From: Shewanella canadensis
Lineage (GTDB): Bacteria > Pseudomonadota > Gammaproteobacteria > Enterobacterales > Shewanellaceae
Direction of reading: 5' to 3'
Length of the DNA: 64,000 nucleotides
Assembly (NCBI RefSeq): GCF_003966225.1
Contig: NZ_RXNU01000002.1
Location: 248,001 to 312,000 of the forward strand
Positions within the stretch are counted from its first letter, which is position 1; the number at the start of each line of letters is the position of its first letter. Both the position numbers and the translations under genes were made by a program. Shown here piece by piece: positions 26,448 to 34,781 of this stretch. The notes beneath the pieces are model-generated. The model was not told the origin of the DNA. It searched no databases and saw only the letters and a program-made list of their open reading frames with translations.

Positions 26448-27476
26448 TTAGATCTCAATTCCGGCATCGCTGAAGCTGGCCATCTCATTATAGAAACCGG
26501 CGGCGGCTCGAATGAGTGGTAACGCCAATACGGCGCCACTGCCCTCGCCTAATCTCATCCCTAATCTGAGCAAAGGTCTGGCTTGCAGGTGCTCCATCAT
26601 CAAGCAGTGACCCCGCTCATCTGATTGATGACCAAATATCATATAATCACGGACGTTCGCATTTATCTGCACCGCGACCATGGCCGCAGCCGTTGCGATA
26701 AAACCATCGACCACAACCAGCATATTTCTCTCCGCCGCGGCGAGCATAGCCCCCGTCATCTGTACTATTTCAAAGCCACCAAGGCAGGCTAAAATATTAT
26801 AGGGATCGGTTAATTCAGCCTCATGAATATGCAGCGCCTGCTCCACCAGCATCTGCTTACGCTTAAGGGTAGCGGCATCGATTCCGGTGCCTCGTCCGAC
26901 ACAATCGACACCCTTCATCCCCATGACCGTTGCCATAATTGCGGCAGCAGAAGAGGTGTTTCCTATGCCCATCTCTCCCAAGGCGATAAGGTTACAGCCT
27001 TGCTGATGGTGAAGTTCAATGCGTGCACGCGCCATCTCCATCCCTTGCTTGACGGCTCCCAATGTCATTGCAGCCTGCTTGTGAATCGGCCTGGTTCCGG
27101 CACCCAATCTCTGATCGATAACACCTTCGACGCCCTCTAATGGTTGAAGGATGCCACAATCGATCACCTCCATATCCAAGCCGACCTGGCGACAGAAGAC
27201 ATTGATGGCTGCGCCACCGGCGACAAAGTTCATCACCATCTGTGTGGTCACTTCGCTTGGAGCAATTGAGACACCGGATGAGGCGATCCCATGATCCGCC
27301 GCAAAGACCAATAGCTTAGGGTTAATGATCTCAGGCTTATTTTTTCCTAATACCCGAGCTAGCTGTTTAGCTAAATTCTCTAATTCTCCGAGCGCTCCCA
27401 AGGGTTTGGTTTTATTGTCGATTTCACTTTGAATCTCATCATCAAACTCATGATTTGCCGGACTGATATTAAACAT
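26448..27476 (-). CDS. cobT: Nicotinate-nucleotide-dimethylbenzimidazole phosphoribosyltransferase
   Basis: 342 residues, normal length. Family motifs: [58 protein letters not shown], and [13 protein letters not shown]; the catalytic Glu is expected near the C-terminus ([14 protein letters not shown]). It makes alpha-ribazole phosphate, the lower ligand, which CobC dephosphorylates and CobS attaches. It lies 172 bp downstream of btuC with one REP in the gap (27526-27549). Confidence 0.95.
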   Translation of the reverse strand: MFNISPANHEFDDEIQSEIDNKTKPLGALGELENLAKQLARVLGKNKPEIINPKLLVFAADHGIASSGVSIAPSEVTTQMVMNFVAGGAAINVFCRQVGLDMEVIDCGILQPLEGVEGVIDQRLGAGTRPIHKQAAMTLGAVKQGMEMARARIELHHQQGCNLIALGEMGIGNTSSAAAIMATVMGMKGVDCVGRGTGIDAATLKRKQMLVEQALHIHEAELTDPYNILACLGGFEIVQMTGAMLAAAERNMLVVVDGFIATAAAMVAVQINANVRDYMIFGHQSDERGHCLMMEHLQARPLLRLGMRLGEGSGAVLALPLIRAAAGFYNEMASFSDAGIEI

Positions 27477-27648
27477 CTCTACACCCTAACTATTTTTCGT
27501 GTTTCGTTATTGTTTTAATAAAGCATTCGCGGCTAAAGCCGCTCCTACATGAAGAATTTACCTATAGATCCTGAAACGAGTTCAGGATGACGGCCAAGAG
27601 CGTTTAGCCAGCAGGCTCTACTTACCGCTTACAGCTTATGGCTAATGG

Positions 27649-28743
27649 CTATCTTCTGCTTCCCAGGATAAACAGGAAGAAGATGCTGCCTATGACGGCG
27701 GTGATGATGCCAACGGGTAACTCCTGACTGCTCAGCAGAGTTCTCGCTAAAACATCAATCCACACCATAAACAGGCCGCCTACTAAGGCGGTCGTAATTA
27801 GCGGGAATCGCCCCGGAAAGAGCATGCGTACCGTATGGGGGATCATTAAGCCCACAAAGCCGATACCACCACAGTTAGCGACTAAGATGGCCGTAATGAG
27901 GGAGCAAAGCAGTAGCATCTGCAGTCGCAGACGACTGACATTAATGCCTAAGGTATGGGCAGTTTCATCACCGGCCCGCATCGCCATAATTTGACGCTTA
28001 AACAGCAAGATGATCCCGGTAGCAGCACAGACAACGATGGCCGGAAATAACAAGCCTTCCCAACTCGCTTTTGCAAAGCTTCCAAGACTCCAAAACAGTA
28101 CAGACGCGGCCGCCTGAGGACTGGAAAAATAGAGCAGCAAACTGGTTAACGCGCCGAACATGAATGAGATCGCCACACCGGAAAGCAACATGCGTTCAAT
28201 CTGACTACTCATATTGCGTCCGCATAAGCTCAGCACCATGAGCACCGACACCCCGGCCCCGAGGAAGGCACCCAGCGGCAGACTGATCCAACTAAGCAAC
28301 TCGAACAGCCCTGACCCAGCCCCCACGCCTGAGCCAGTGAAAAACGTAATGACCATCACGGCACCAAATGAAGCGCCAGATGAGATACCGAACAGATAGG
28401 GGTCGGCCAGCGGATTACGCGTCACCGTTTGCAGCACGCTACCGGCAACAGAGAGACCCGCCCCGGCAATAAAGGCCAGTAGAATTCGGGGAAACCTCAA
28501 CTCCATAACGATACGCTCGGCGATGCCAGAGACCTCTGTCATACCAAATATGGTCACGCCGAAGGTGTTGTGTAATACGACATTAATCACATCATTGAAT
28601 GAGATATCTGCGGCGCCAAAGCTGGCTGCGGCCAGCAGGGTTATCAGACTCAATAGCGACAATCCCGGCACCACCCATTGATGGCCGATATTGACTCGTC
28701 CGCTACTGGAGGTCGAGGCTGAATTTATCGGGCTAGTCTTCAT
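27649..28743 (-). CDS. btuC: Cobalamin ABC transporter permease
   Basis: 364 residues, about ten transmembrane helices of the FecCD/BtuC family: MELRFPRILLAFIAGAGLSVAG, LADPYLFGISSGASFGAV, and GGIGFVGLMIPHTVRMLFPGR. It overlaps the 3' end of btuD by 11 bp. Given its riboswitch-controlled operon, cobalamin or cobinamide is the likely substrate, with BtuF at 20584 as the binding protein. Confidence 0.92.
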   Translation of the reverse strand: MKTSPINSASTSSSGRVNIGHQWVVPGLSLLSLITLLAAASFGAADISFNDVINVVLHNTFGVTIFGMTEVSGIAERIVMELRFPRILLAFIAGAGLSVAGSVLQTVTRNPLADPYLFGISSGASFGAVMVITFFTGSGVGAGSGLFELLSWISLPLGAFLGAGVSVLMVLSLCGRNMSSQIERMLLSGVAISFMFGALTSLLLYFSSPQAAASVLFWSLGSFAKASWEGLLFPAIVVCAATGIILLFKRQIMAMRAGDETAHTLGINVSRLRLQMLLLCSLITAILVANCGGIGFVGLMIPHTVRMLFPGRFPLITTALVGGLFMVWIDVLARTLLSSQELPVGIITAVIGSIFFLFILGSRR

Positions 28744-29674
28744 CTTGTTTATGCCTTTTTATACCATCCCACTGACTCTTATCATGAGCACTTTTACCAT
28801 GAGCGTTCTCACTATGAGAGTACCCATAAAAATAACTGATCTGAGGGTTACCATGCTGAGGGTGAGCTTGTGTGCTGCAACACACACCGAATACCTCGCT
28901 GATACGCTCCTCAGTGAGCACTGACTTAGGCGTCCCATGCGCGACACATCGACCATCATCGAGGAGTAATATCTGATCGCACATGGCACTGGCTAAATTC
29001 AGATCATGAATAGAGGTGATCACCGAGATCCCAATCTCACGAAGCAGCTCCATGACCTGGATCTGATAACGAATATCTAAATGGTTAGTGGGTTCATCCA
29101 AGATAAGCAGCTTAGGCTGTTGTACTATCGCCCTGGCGATCAGTGCCCGCTGCTTTTCGCCGCCGGAAAGGTGTTCATAGACTTGGCCGGCCTTATGGGT
29201 TAATCCCACCTTTTCTAACGCATCGGCAACGAGTCTTCTATCCGCCGAGGTAGTGAGATCGAACGGCCCTTTATGGGGAGTTAATCCGATAGCAACCAGC
29301 TGATCAGTGGTTAACTCAAAGTGATGGGGAGTGTCTTGCAGTACCACCGCAACTTGTCTGGCAAACTCTTTTGCCGAGAAGTAAGAAGTATTTTGCCCAA
29401 ATAGGTTAATCGTTCCATTATCGGGCTTAATATAGCGATATAGACACCGCAGCAGGCTGGATTTCCCCGCACCGTTTGGCCCTATGATGCCTAACATCTC
29501 ACCCTTGGCTAATGAAAAGCTGATATCGGATAGAATCACCCGGTCATCGGCATGCCAGCTAAGGTCGCAGACCGTTAACGCACACGCATTGTTAGCGCTA
29601 TGCTTTTCATCGCGACTCTGTTTATCGCTATTATTTTCATCCAAGGTTAAAGCCTCTTCACGCTGTTTTTTCAA
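28733..29674 (-). CDS. btuD: Cobalamin ABC transporter ATP-binding protein
   Basis: 313 residues. Walker A GPNGAGKSS, signature LSGGEKQRALIARAI, Walker B LLILDEPTNHLD and H-loop SIHDLNLA. The start is a TTG at 29674, supported by GAGG 8 nt upstream and by the absence of any ATG before the conserved domain. The TTG overlaps the stop of an upstream 77-codon frame as TTGA. A His/Ser/Lys-rich tail of about 45 residues follows the ABC fold. It is the first recognised gene after the cobalamin riboswitch. Confidence 0.9.
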   Translation of the reverse strand: MKKQREEALTLDENNSDKQSRDEKHSANNACALTVCDLSWHADDRVILSDISFSLAKGEMLGIIGPNGAGKSSLLRCLYRYIKPDNGTINLFGQNTSYFSAKEFARQVAVVLQDTPHHFELTTDQLVAIGLTPHKGPFDLTTSADRRLVADALEKVGLTHKAGQVYEHLSGGEKQRALIARAIVQQPKLLILDEPTNHLDIRYQIQVMELLREIGISVITSIHDLNLASAMCDQILLLDDGRCVAHGTPKSVLTEERISEVFGVCCSTQAHPQHGNPQISYFYGYSHSENAHGKSAHDKSQWDGIKRHKQDED

Positions 29675-29904
29675 GCAGATAACCTCACCGATAACAAAAT
29701 TGTCTGAAATGTCTGAAATGATTTGACGGACCGAACTGTTCTAGCTGATTTCGAAGAAAAAACAGGAGAGGAGAGGAACACGCGACGCGAAGCATACCGC
29801 AGAAACTCAAGGCATGACGCTACTGCACGAGCTGGCTTTCGTGAATCAATACGACAGGGTAAAGCGGTGAATAAACCAGCAACAAAGCGCAAAAAAGATA
29901 GCAT
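29671..29904 (-). CDS. Possible 77-residue leader ORF between riboswitch and btuD
   Basis: The ATG at 29904 has a strong GAGGGGG Shine-Dalgarno 6 nt upstream and lies only about 45 nt after the B12 box. Its stop TGA overlaps the btuD TTG. The product is basic with a hydrophobic start (MLSFLRFVAGLFTALPCRI) and a Ser/Arg-rich remainder; it matches no family I know. It could be a real leader peptide that couples riboswitch control to btuD, or a chance frame. Confidence 0.35.
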   Translation of the reverse strand: MLSFLRFVAGLFTALPCRIDSRKPARAVASCLEFLRYASRRVFLSSPVFSSKSARTVRSVKSFQTFQTILLSVRLSA

Positions 29905-29947
29905 GATACACCCCCTCGAGTTACCCGCTCGAGTTCTTTAGCGACAA

Positions 29948-30175
29948 AATTAGGCAGGTATCCTGACTTATGGTTTAAAGAAGGTTTTAGGATCCAGGCT
30001 CTAGTTCCTAGTTCCTAGATTCTAGATTCTAGGTTCTAGCCCCTATCAGCTTCTTTAAAACACTCACAGTTGCGGGTACAGTCCGGGCTCATGCTTTCGA
30101 TTCGCTAAAGCTCCCGGTTCCCTTTTAAGTTTGAGTTACCCTTGTCTTAGCGACAGTGGCTCTCAACACCTGATT
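29948..30175 (-). promoter_or_regulatory. Cobalamin riboswitch upstream of btuD
   Basis: On the minus strand the conserved parts occur in order: AGCCACTG (near 30150), AAAGGGAACCGGGAGC, the core ACTGTACCCGCAACTGTGA, and the B12 box AGTCAGGATACCTGCC (29954-29969). Between core and B12 box, TTTAAAGAAG/CTTCTTTAAA forms a peripheral stem (30050-30059 with 29974-29983) whose interior holds a CTAG-containing heptamer array. Downstream, CTCGAG-CGGGTAA-CTCGAG forms a hairpin next to a GGGGG ribosome site. It should repress the btuD-to-cobO operon when adenosylcobalamin is abundant. Confidence 0.9.
30001..30039. repeat. CTAGNNN heptamer array inside the riboswitch arm
   Basis: About 5.6 heptamers: CTAGTTC x2, CTAGATT x2, CTAGGTT, CTAG. 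Since CTAG is self-complementary, the array can fold onto itself as an extended stem. Confidence 0.88.
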
Positions 30176-30489
30176 TTGCGATCCTCTCCACCCACTTAAC
30201 AGCCGATGCTTGATGTCTAATGCTTAATGCTTTAGCTCTTGCTTCAACGCTCATGTTTCAAGAGCGGGCTTAAGAGTGAAGAGTGTCTGAGAGCGGTTAT
30301 TATGCCGCTTTTATGACTTAAGGCAAAGCCTGACATCTGACAGAGATAAAATTCATGGTTCTCAATTTCACTCTTTTACAAGAAAGGGTCACAAGAAAGG
30401 GTCACAGGAAAAGCTCCCGCTCAGATTAAGATGAATCCCAGTGTAGTAGAGAGGTTTCCCCCAGCGTAGCAGGGGCAGATACGAGTGCG

Positions 30490-30582
30490 TTCCCTGTTCC
30501 CTGTTCCCTGCCCCCAGCCTCCTAGCCCGCGGCCAAGAACCTAGAACCTAGAACCTAGAACCTAGAACCTAGAACCTAGAAC
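30490..30582. repeat. Two adjacent heptamer arrays (TTCCCTG x3; CCTAGAA about 7 units)
   Basis: TTCCCTG repeats three times at 30490-30510, and CCTAGAA-type units run from about 30534 to 30582, ending about 4 bp before the cobC stop. The second is the reverse complement of the 7013-7172 unit. The rest of 30176-30585 shows no gene. Confidence 0.85.
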
Positions 30583-30585
30583 AGT

Positions 30586-31278
30586 TTATCCCCAATGCAA
30601 TTGAGGAAAATGTGTTCCCTGGGCCGTGGTATAAACCGTGATTTTCACGATCGCCGCATAGGCCAGAGAGAGTTGAGTATAAAACCCCGCCGCACCGCTG
30701 ACACCTAATGCCCGAGCCATCAAGTGACGTATCACTCCCGCATGGGTCACCAGCAGCAGAGATTCCCCCCGGTGTTGATTCAGCATCGACTCCCAGGCGC
30801 GATCGATTCTGGCCTCGAAATCCAGCATCGTCTCTCCATCAGGCGGCGTGCTCGCCCACGGGTTCTTCCAATAGGCTTCGATAGGCCCCGCGCTGGTCTG
30901 ATACAGGCTCTCTAATGTTTCTCCGTCCCAATCACCAAAGTTCATCTCCTTAAACCCATCTTCGAGTTTAAGCGGCACCTCTCTTTTCAGGTAGAGCCTA
31001 AGGGCAAATTCACAACAACGACGCAGGGGGGAGCTGATAATGTGGTCGAAACTGATATCCGCGACTTCGATGGCATCAAACATCTGAATGCGGCCATTCT
31101 CACTCAAGGAGACATCCGTATGCCCCCTCAGGATCTGTCCTCCCTCACACTCACCATGACGCATAAGGTAGAAGGTCGTGGTGACCCCCGGATTAGGCGT
31201 TGGTTGGTCCGAACCTTCGTGATGTGATTCGTGATGCGCTTCGCTGTTATTCATCGTCATTGTCATCTTAATGGTCAT
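30586..31278 (-). CDS. cobC: Histidine phosphatase family protein, probable alpha-ribazole phosphatase
   Basis: 230 residues. The phosphohistidine motif is YLMRHGECEGG (RHG), followed by GHTDVSLSENGRIQ, ISSPLRRCCEFA, a catalytic Glu in FGDWDGETLE and the second His in LLVTHAGVIRHL. This matches CobC, which dephosphorylates alpha-ribazole-5'-phosphate. The N-terminus is uncertain: four in-frame ATGs lie within nine codons and a His/Glu-rich stretch (EAHHESHHEGSDQ) precedes the fold. It is upstream of the riboswitch on the same strand, so it is probably not controlled by it. Confidence 0.85.
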   Translation of the reverse strand: MTIKMTMTMNNSEAHHESHHEGSDQPTPNPGVTTTFYLMRHGECEGGQILRGHTDVSLSENGRIQMFDAIEVADISFDHIISSPLRRCCEFALRLYLKREVPLKLEDGFKEMNFGDWDGETLESLYQTSAGPIEAYWKNPWASTPPDGETMLDFEARIDRAWESMLNQHRGESLLLVTHAGVIRHLMARALGVSGAAGFYTQLSLAYAAIVKITVYTTAQGTHFPQLHWG

Positions 31279-31413
31279 TGTTCATCTGGCTGTCGAACAG
31301 GTCGATTATCGGAAATAATATCGGTTCACTCATTTATACCGTCTTTTCGAGGCGGAGAGAATAGTTTTACCTATCGCGACTCCAGCTTCTCCCCAGCGCG
31401 AAAAATATCACTC

Positions 31414-34266
31414 CTAAATATGCCCACCCAGATCCCGTTCAAGCTTGTGCAGATCCCTCGGGAAACGTATGTGATAACAAAGGCCATTATTGGGTGAGGT
31501 CTCGACCTCAACTTCTCCCCTGAGCCTCTGGGTAACCAGATTATAAATCAAGTGTGCGCCCAAACCGCTCCCGCCCTGATTACGTTTGGTGGTATAGAAG
31601 GGGTCGAACAGGCTCTTCACGCCCTCGTCATCGAGTCCGATACCATCATCGCGATAATCCATAAGCACCCAGTCATCTCTTATTTCAGCGGTTATGGTGA
31701 TCTCACCCACCTGTTCGGGAAGGAATGCGTGCAGCAGGCTATTCATAATCAAGTTCGTTATGATTTGAGACAAAACGCCAGGGTAAGTGTTACAGCTTAA
31801 GTTGAATGCACACTCCATATTGATCTTATGGGGCACCTTCTTGAGTGTGGGCCTGAGCGACATCAATATCTCTTCGAGATACTCATCGATATCGAATTCC
31901 CGCAACTCCTCACTGGATTGATCGACCGCAACCCGTTTAAAGCTCTGAATAAGCTTCGAAGCACGGGCATTATTCTTAAGAATGATATCCATGGCTTCAG
32001 TGCAGGTTTGCATAAAGCCGTCAAACTCATCTTCACTGAGCTCGCCATCTGAAAACATTTTCTTAATCTCGATCACTTCATCATGAAGGTGGGACGCCGC
32101 GGTAACGCAGACACCGATAGGGGTATTGATCTCATGGGCAATGCCCGCCACCATCTTACCTAACGAGGCCTGCTTTTCAGTCTCAACCAATTGATGCTGA
32201 GCACGCTTAAGCAGATCCAGCGTCGATTGAAGCTCACGGGTTCTCTCCTCCACCAGTTTTTCCATCTGCTCCGAGTAACGCTGGGCAAACTGCTCTTTTT
32301 CTTGCGAGTAATTCAGTTGTTGCCTCAATTGGGCGGGACTGATCTTTAGCTGAGCCAGCAGCTGAGCATAATACCTTTCCAGAGTTTGACTCTCCTTCTC
32401 TGAATAGATGTTCGATTGGTTCACCACCATATGCGCCACCGCAGCGCCGGTGATACCACTGAGCAATCTCTCCGTCGCCCTCTCTAAGTAGGCTAACTGC
32501 TGCACATTAATCAGCTCATCGTCATTGAGTTCAGCCTCGACTAAACAGGCACTCACCTTAGCTTCAGCGAGCTCTGCAGACAGGTACTGGCTGAATATCC
32601 CTTTCAGTAACTGAAGTTTAGGCTTGAGCTCGATATTACTGGGTAAGGTATCCATAATCGCCTGATCTTCGACCACACGTTCGGCCATCACATCCATAAA
32701 CTCGGCGTTATATCTTTGCTCCTCTCCCGTCACCTTCGAGAACAGGCTGCCGAAGACTAAGGCGATACAATTTCCCGCCAGAGACCACAAGGCTCCGTGG
32801 CTTATCTTATCCATCTCGGTACCCAGCAGGTGCTCGGGGTGCAACCAATAGAGCCCCCACGGCCCCAACTCAAGAATATCCGCATCTATCCAGCCACTCT
32901 TCATTATCGCCGGAAATATCAAACAGTAAGACCAGACAATGAAGCCGACCATCAGGCCTGCAATCGCCCCCTTGGTGGTGACCTTAGGCCAATAGAGCCC
33001 AGCCAACACCGGGGGAAGAAATTGCAATACGGCGGCGAAGGAGATCATTCCCATGTTCACTAACATGTATGACTCACCCAGGTAGAGATAGAACATCTGC
33101 CCGGCGCCCAACACAATAAACACCGCGAGCCACCGGGACTGAAGCAGGTACCTCTTTAAGACGCTACCCGGGCTGAACCATTGCAGCAGCGGCAAGACCA
33201 AGTGGTTACTGAACATGGTGGAGAGCGTCATGCCTGACACCATCAACATGGCCATAGAGGCAGAGAAACCGCCGATAAAGACGAACACGGTGAGCAGATC
33301 CTGCCCGGCAAGCATAGGCAGGGAGAGCATATAACTGTCCGCCGTTTCGGGCCCAAGCAGCAACATGCCCGCAGCGGCGATGGGGGTAATAAAAATTGTC
33401 ATCAATATCAGATAGATGGGAAGCCACCACTGCACTCTCTTGATGTGTCTGGCATCGGGGTTTTCAACCACCATGACATGAAACTGGCGCGGCAGTAACA
33501 TAAAGGCGGAGCCTGCGAGCAGCAGATAACTAAACCAGGTGACAAACTCGGGCTTAGACGACATCCCCTTTGCTGCCTCGGGCATCTTATGCTCCAGCTG
33601 CTCCAGGATGGCTAGGGGAGAGTCAAACATCACGAAACCGACAAACACGCCCACACACAGCATGGCCAGCAGTTTAACCAAGCCTTCGACGGCGAGCGCC
33701 AGCATCATACCCGGATGCCTCTCGGTCGGGTCAAGGTGGCGAATACCGAAGATAATGGTAAACAGGGCAACGCCCAACCAGACCAACCAGGCAATCTCAT
33801 TGGCAGCGATGCCGTCTTCGGTCTCCAGAACGAGATCGATAGCGGTGTTGATTGCTTTGAGTTGTAGCGCCAGATAGGGAACGATCCCCACCATGGCGAC
33901 GGTCGCGGCAAGGCCAGCAAGGAAAATACTGCGGTTGAATCGGGCCGAGAGAAAATCGGCAATGCTGGTGACCCTGTAGATCTGTTTTATCAGTAACACT
34001 CGTTGCATCAGGGGCCAAATGACGATCATCAAGAGCGTGGGTCCCAGATAGATAGAGAGCATCAATATGCTGGATCGGGTAGCGAAGCCGACGCTCCCGA
34101 AGAAGGTCCAACTGGTACAGAAGATGGCGAGTGATAGCGCGTAGACGACGGCACTGGTTGTCAGCTTTCTGGCTCGCTCGCTGCCGGACTCGGCCCATGA
34201 TGCCAGTATATACAGGAGAGCCACATAGGAAAAAATTACCATCAAGAGGCTGGAGGCGCTCATCAT
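31414..34266 (-). CDS. Sodium/solute symporter-fused sensor histidine kinase
   Basis: 950 residues. About 13 transmembrane helices of the SLC5/PutP type occupy residues 1-510 (YRVTSIADFLSARFNRS, GGFSASMAMLMVSGMTLSTM). A cytoplasmic linker with a coiled coil (about 640-690) leads to HisKA with phosphoacceptor His in KMVAGIAHEINTPIG (about 710), then HATPase with N-box NLIMNSLLHA and G-boxes DDGIGLDD and GGSGLGAHLI. The architecture resembles CbrA, which links nutrient transport or sensing to gene control. No receiver domain and no response regulator are adjacent. GGGGGTGG lies upstream of the ATG. Confidence 0.92.
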   Translation of the reverse strand: MMSASSLLMVIFSYVALLYILASWAESGSERARKLTTSAVVYALSLAIFCTSWTFFGSVGFATRSSILMLSIYLGPTLLMIVIWPLMQRVLLIKQIYRVTSIADFLSARFNRSIFLAGLAATVAMVGIVPYLALQLKAINTAIDLVLETEDGIAANEIAWLVWLGVALFTIIFGIRHLDPTERHPGMMLALAVEGLVKLLAMLCVGVFVGFVMFDSPLAILEQLEHKMPEAAKGMSSKPEFVTWFSYLLLAGSAFMLLPRQFHVMVVENPDARHIKRVQWWLPIYLILMTIFITPIAAAGMLLLGPETADSYMLSLPMLAGQDLLTVFVFIGGFSASMAMLMVSGMTLSTMFSNHLVLPLLQWFSPGSVLKRYLLQSRWLAVFIVLGAGQMFYLYLGESYMLVNMGMISFAAVLQFLPPVLAGLYWPKVTTKGAIAGLMVGFIVWSYCLIFPAIMKSGWIDADILELGPWGLYWLHPEHLLGTEMDKISHGALWSLAGNCIALVFGSLFSKVTGEEQRYNAEFMDVMAERVVEDQAIMDTLPSNIELKPKLQLLKGIFSQYLSAELAEAKVSACLVEAELNDDELINVQQLAYLERATERLLSGITGAAVAHMVVNQSNIYSEKESQTLERYYAQLLAQLKISPAQLRQQLNYSQEKEQFAQRYSEQMEKLVEERTRELQSTLDLLKRAQHQLVETEKQASLGKMVAGIAHEINTPIGVCVTAASHLHDEVIEIKKMFSDGELSEDEFDGFMQTCTEAMDIILKNNARASKLIQSFKRVAVDQSSEELREFDIDEYLEEILMSLRPTLKKVPHKINMECAFNLSCNTYPGVLSQIITNLIMNSLLHAFLPEQVGEITITAEIRDDWVLMDYRDDGIGLDDEGVKSLFDPFYTTKRNQGGSGLGAHLIYNLVTQRLRGEVEVETSPNNGLCYHIRFPRDLHKLERDLGGHI

Positions 34267-34371
34267 AAGCCACCCCCTATTAGCGTTTCTGAGGCCGTAA
34301 ATTCAGCTCTGCAACGTGCAACAAACGGGGCAAGAGCCTGATCATCTAAGCAACTCACAACCAAAACCTAC

Positions 34372-34638
34372 TTAACCAAAGCAAACAAAAGCAAACAAAA
34401 GCAGAATTAAACACAACCAGATCAGTGTAATACTCAGCAGCGTGTCTGACAGGCTCAGAGTGAAATAAGTTAAGACAGGCCAAGAAGTTATAAAAATGGC
34501 CAACACCAAAGTTAATATTCTGAAAGCAGGCTGATTATTGATCTTCCTCCACACCATCTTCTCTCCAGCAAAGGTTCTGCTTAAAGCATAGTTCAGAGCC
34601 ACAAAGAGTGGAAAAATCAATACCGACACGCCGCTCAT
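34372..34638 (-). CDS. Small hydrophobic membrane protein (unknown)
   Basis: 88 residues, three predicted membrane segments (about 5-20, 37-57, 62-86) separated by a short basic loop (EKMVWRKINNQP). It is on the same strand and 105 bp upstream of the symporter-kinase gene. No clear Shine-Dalgarno is seen before the ATG. It matches no family I know; its strongly membrane-like composition argues against a chance frame, but only moderately. Confidence 0.45.
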   Translation of the reverse strand: MSGVSVLIFPLFVALNYALSRTFAGEKMVWRKINNQPAFRILTLVLAIFITSWPVLTYFTLSLSDTLLSITLIWLCLILLLFAFVCFG

Positions 34639-34719
34639 TAAGCTGATAAAAGGAGCAGATATTCAATAAAAATGGTATAAAAAAGTCGACTCGACTATCG
34701 TGTGAGTCTGTTCTATTAT

Positions 34720-34751
34720 AGACGTCTATACATCTACACGTATAAACATCT
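34720..34751 (+). promoter_or_regulatory. Four tandem Met boxes (MetJ operator)
   Basis: Four contiguous 8-mers: AGACGTCT, ATACATCT, ACACGTAT, AAACATCT. The first is the exact MetJ consensus and the others match at 4-6 positions. MetJ binds tandem 8-bp boxes cooperatively with SAM. They lie 31-62 bp upstream of the metH start, overlapping the likely promoter (TATTATAG just upstream). Confidence 0.85.
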
Positions 34752-34781
34752 AAAACTCGTATTCGAAGGCAGGTAGAATTT

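Noticed and set aside
33797..34273. 158-codon minus-strand frame over the symporter-kinase gene
   Set aside because: It overlaps the start of the symporter-kinase in another frame on the same strand, without recognisable features.
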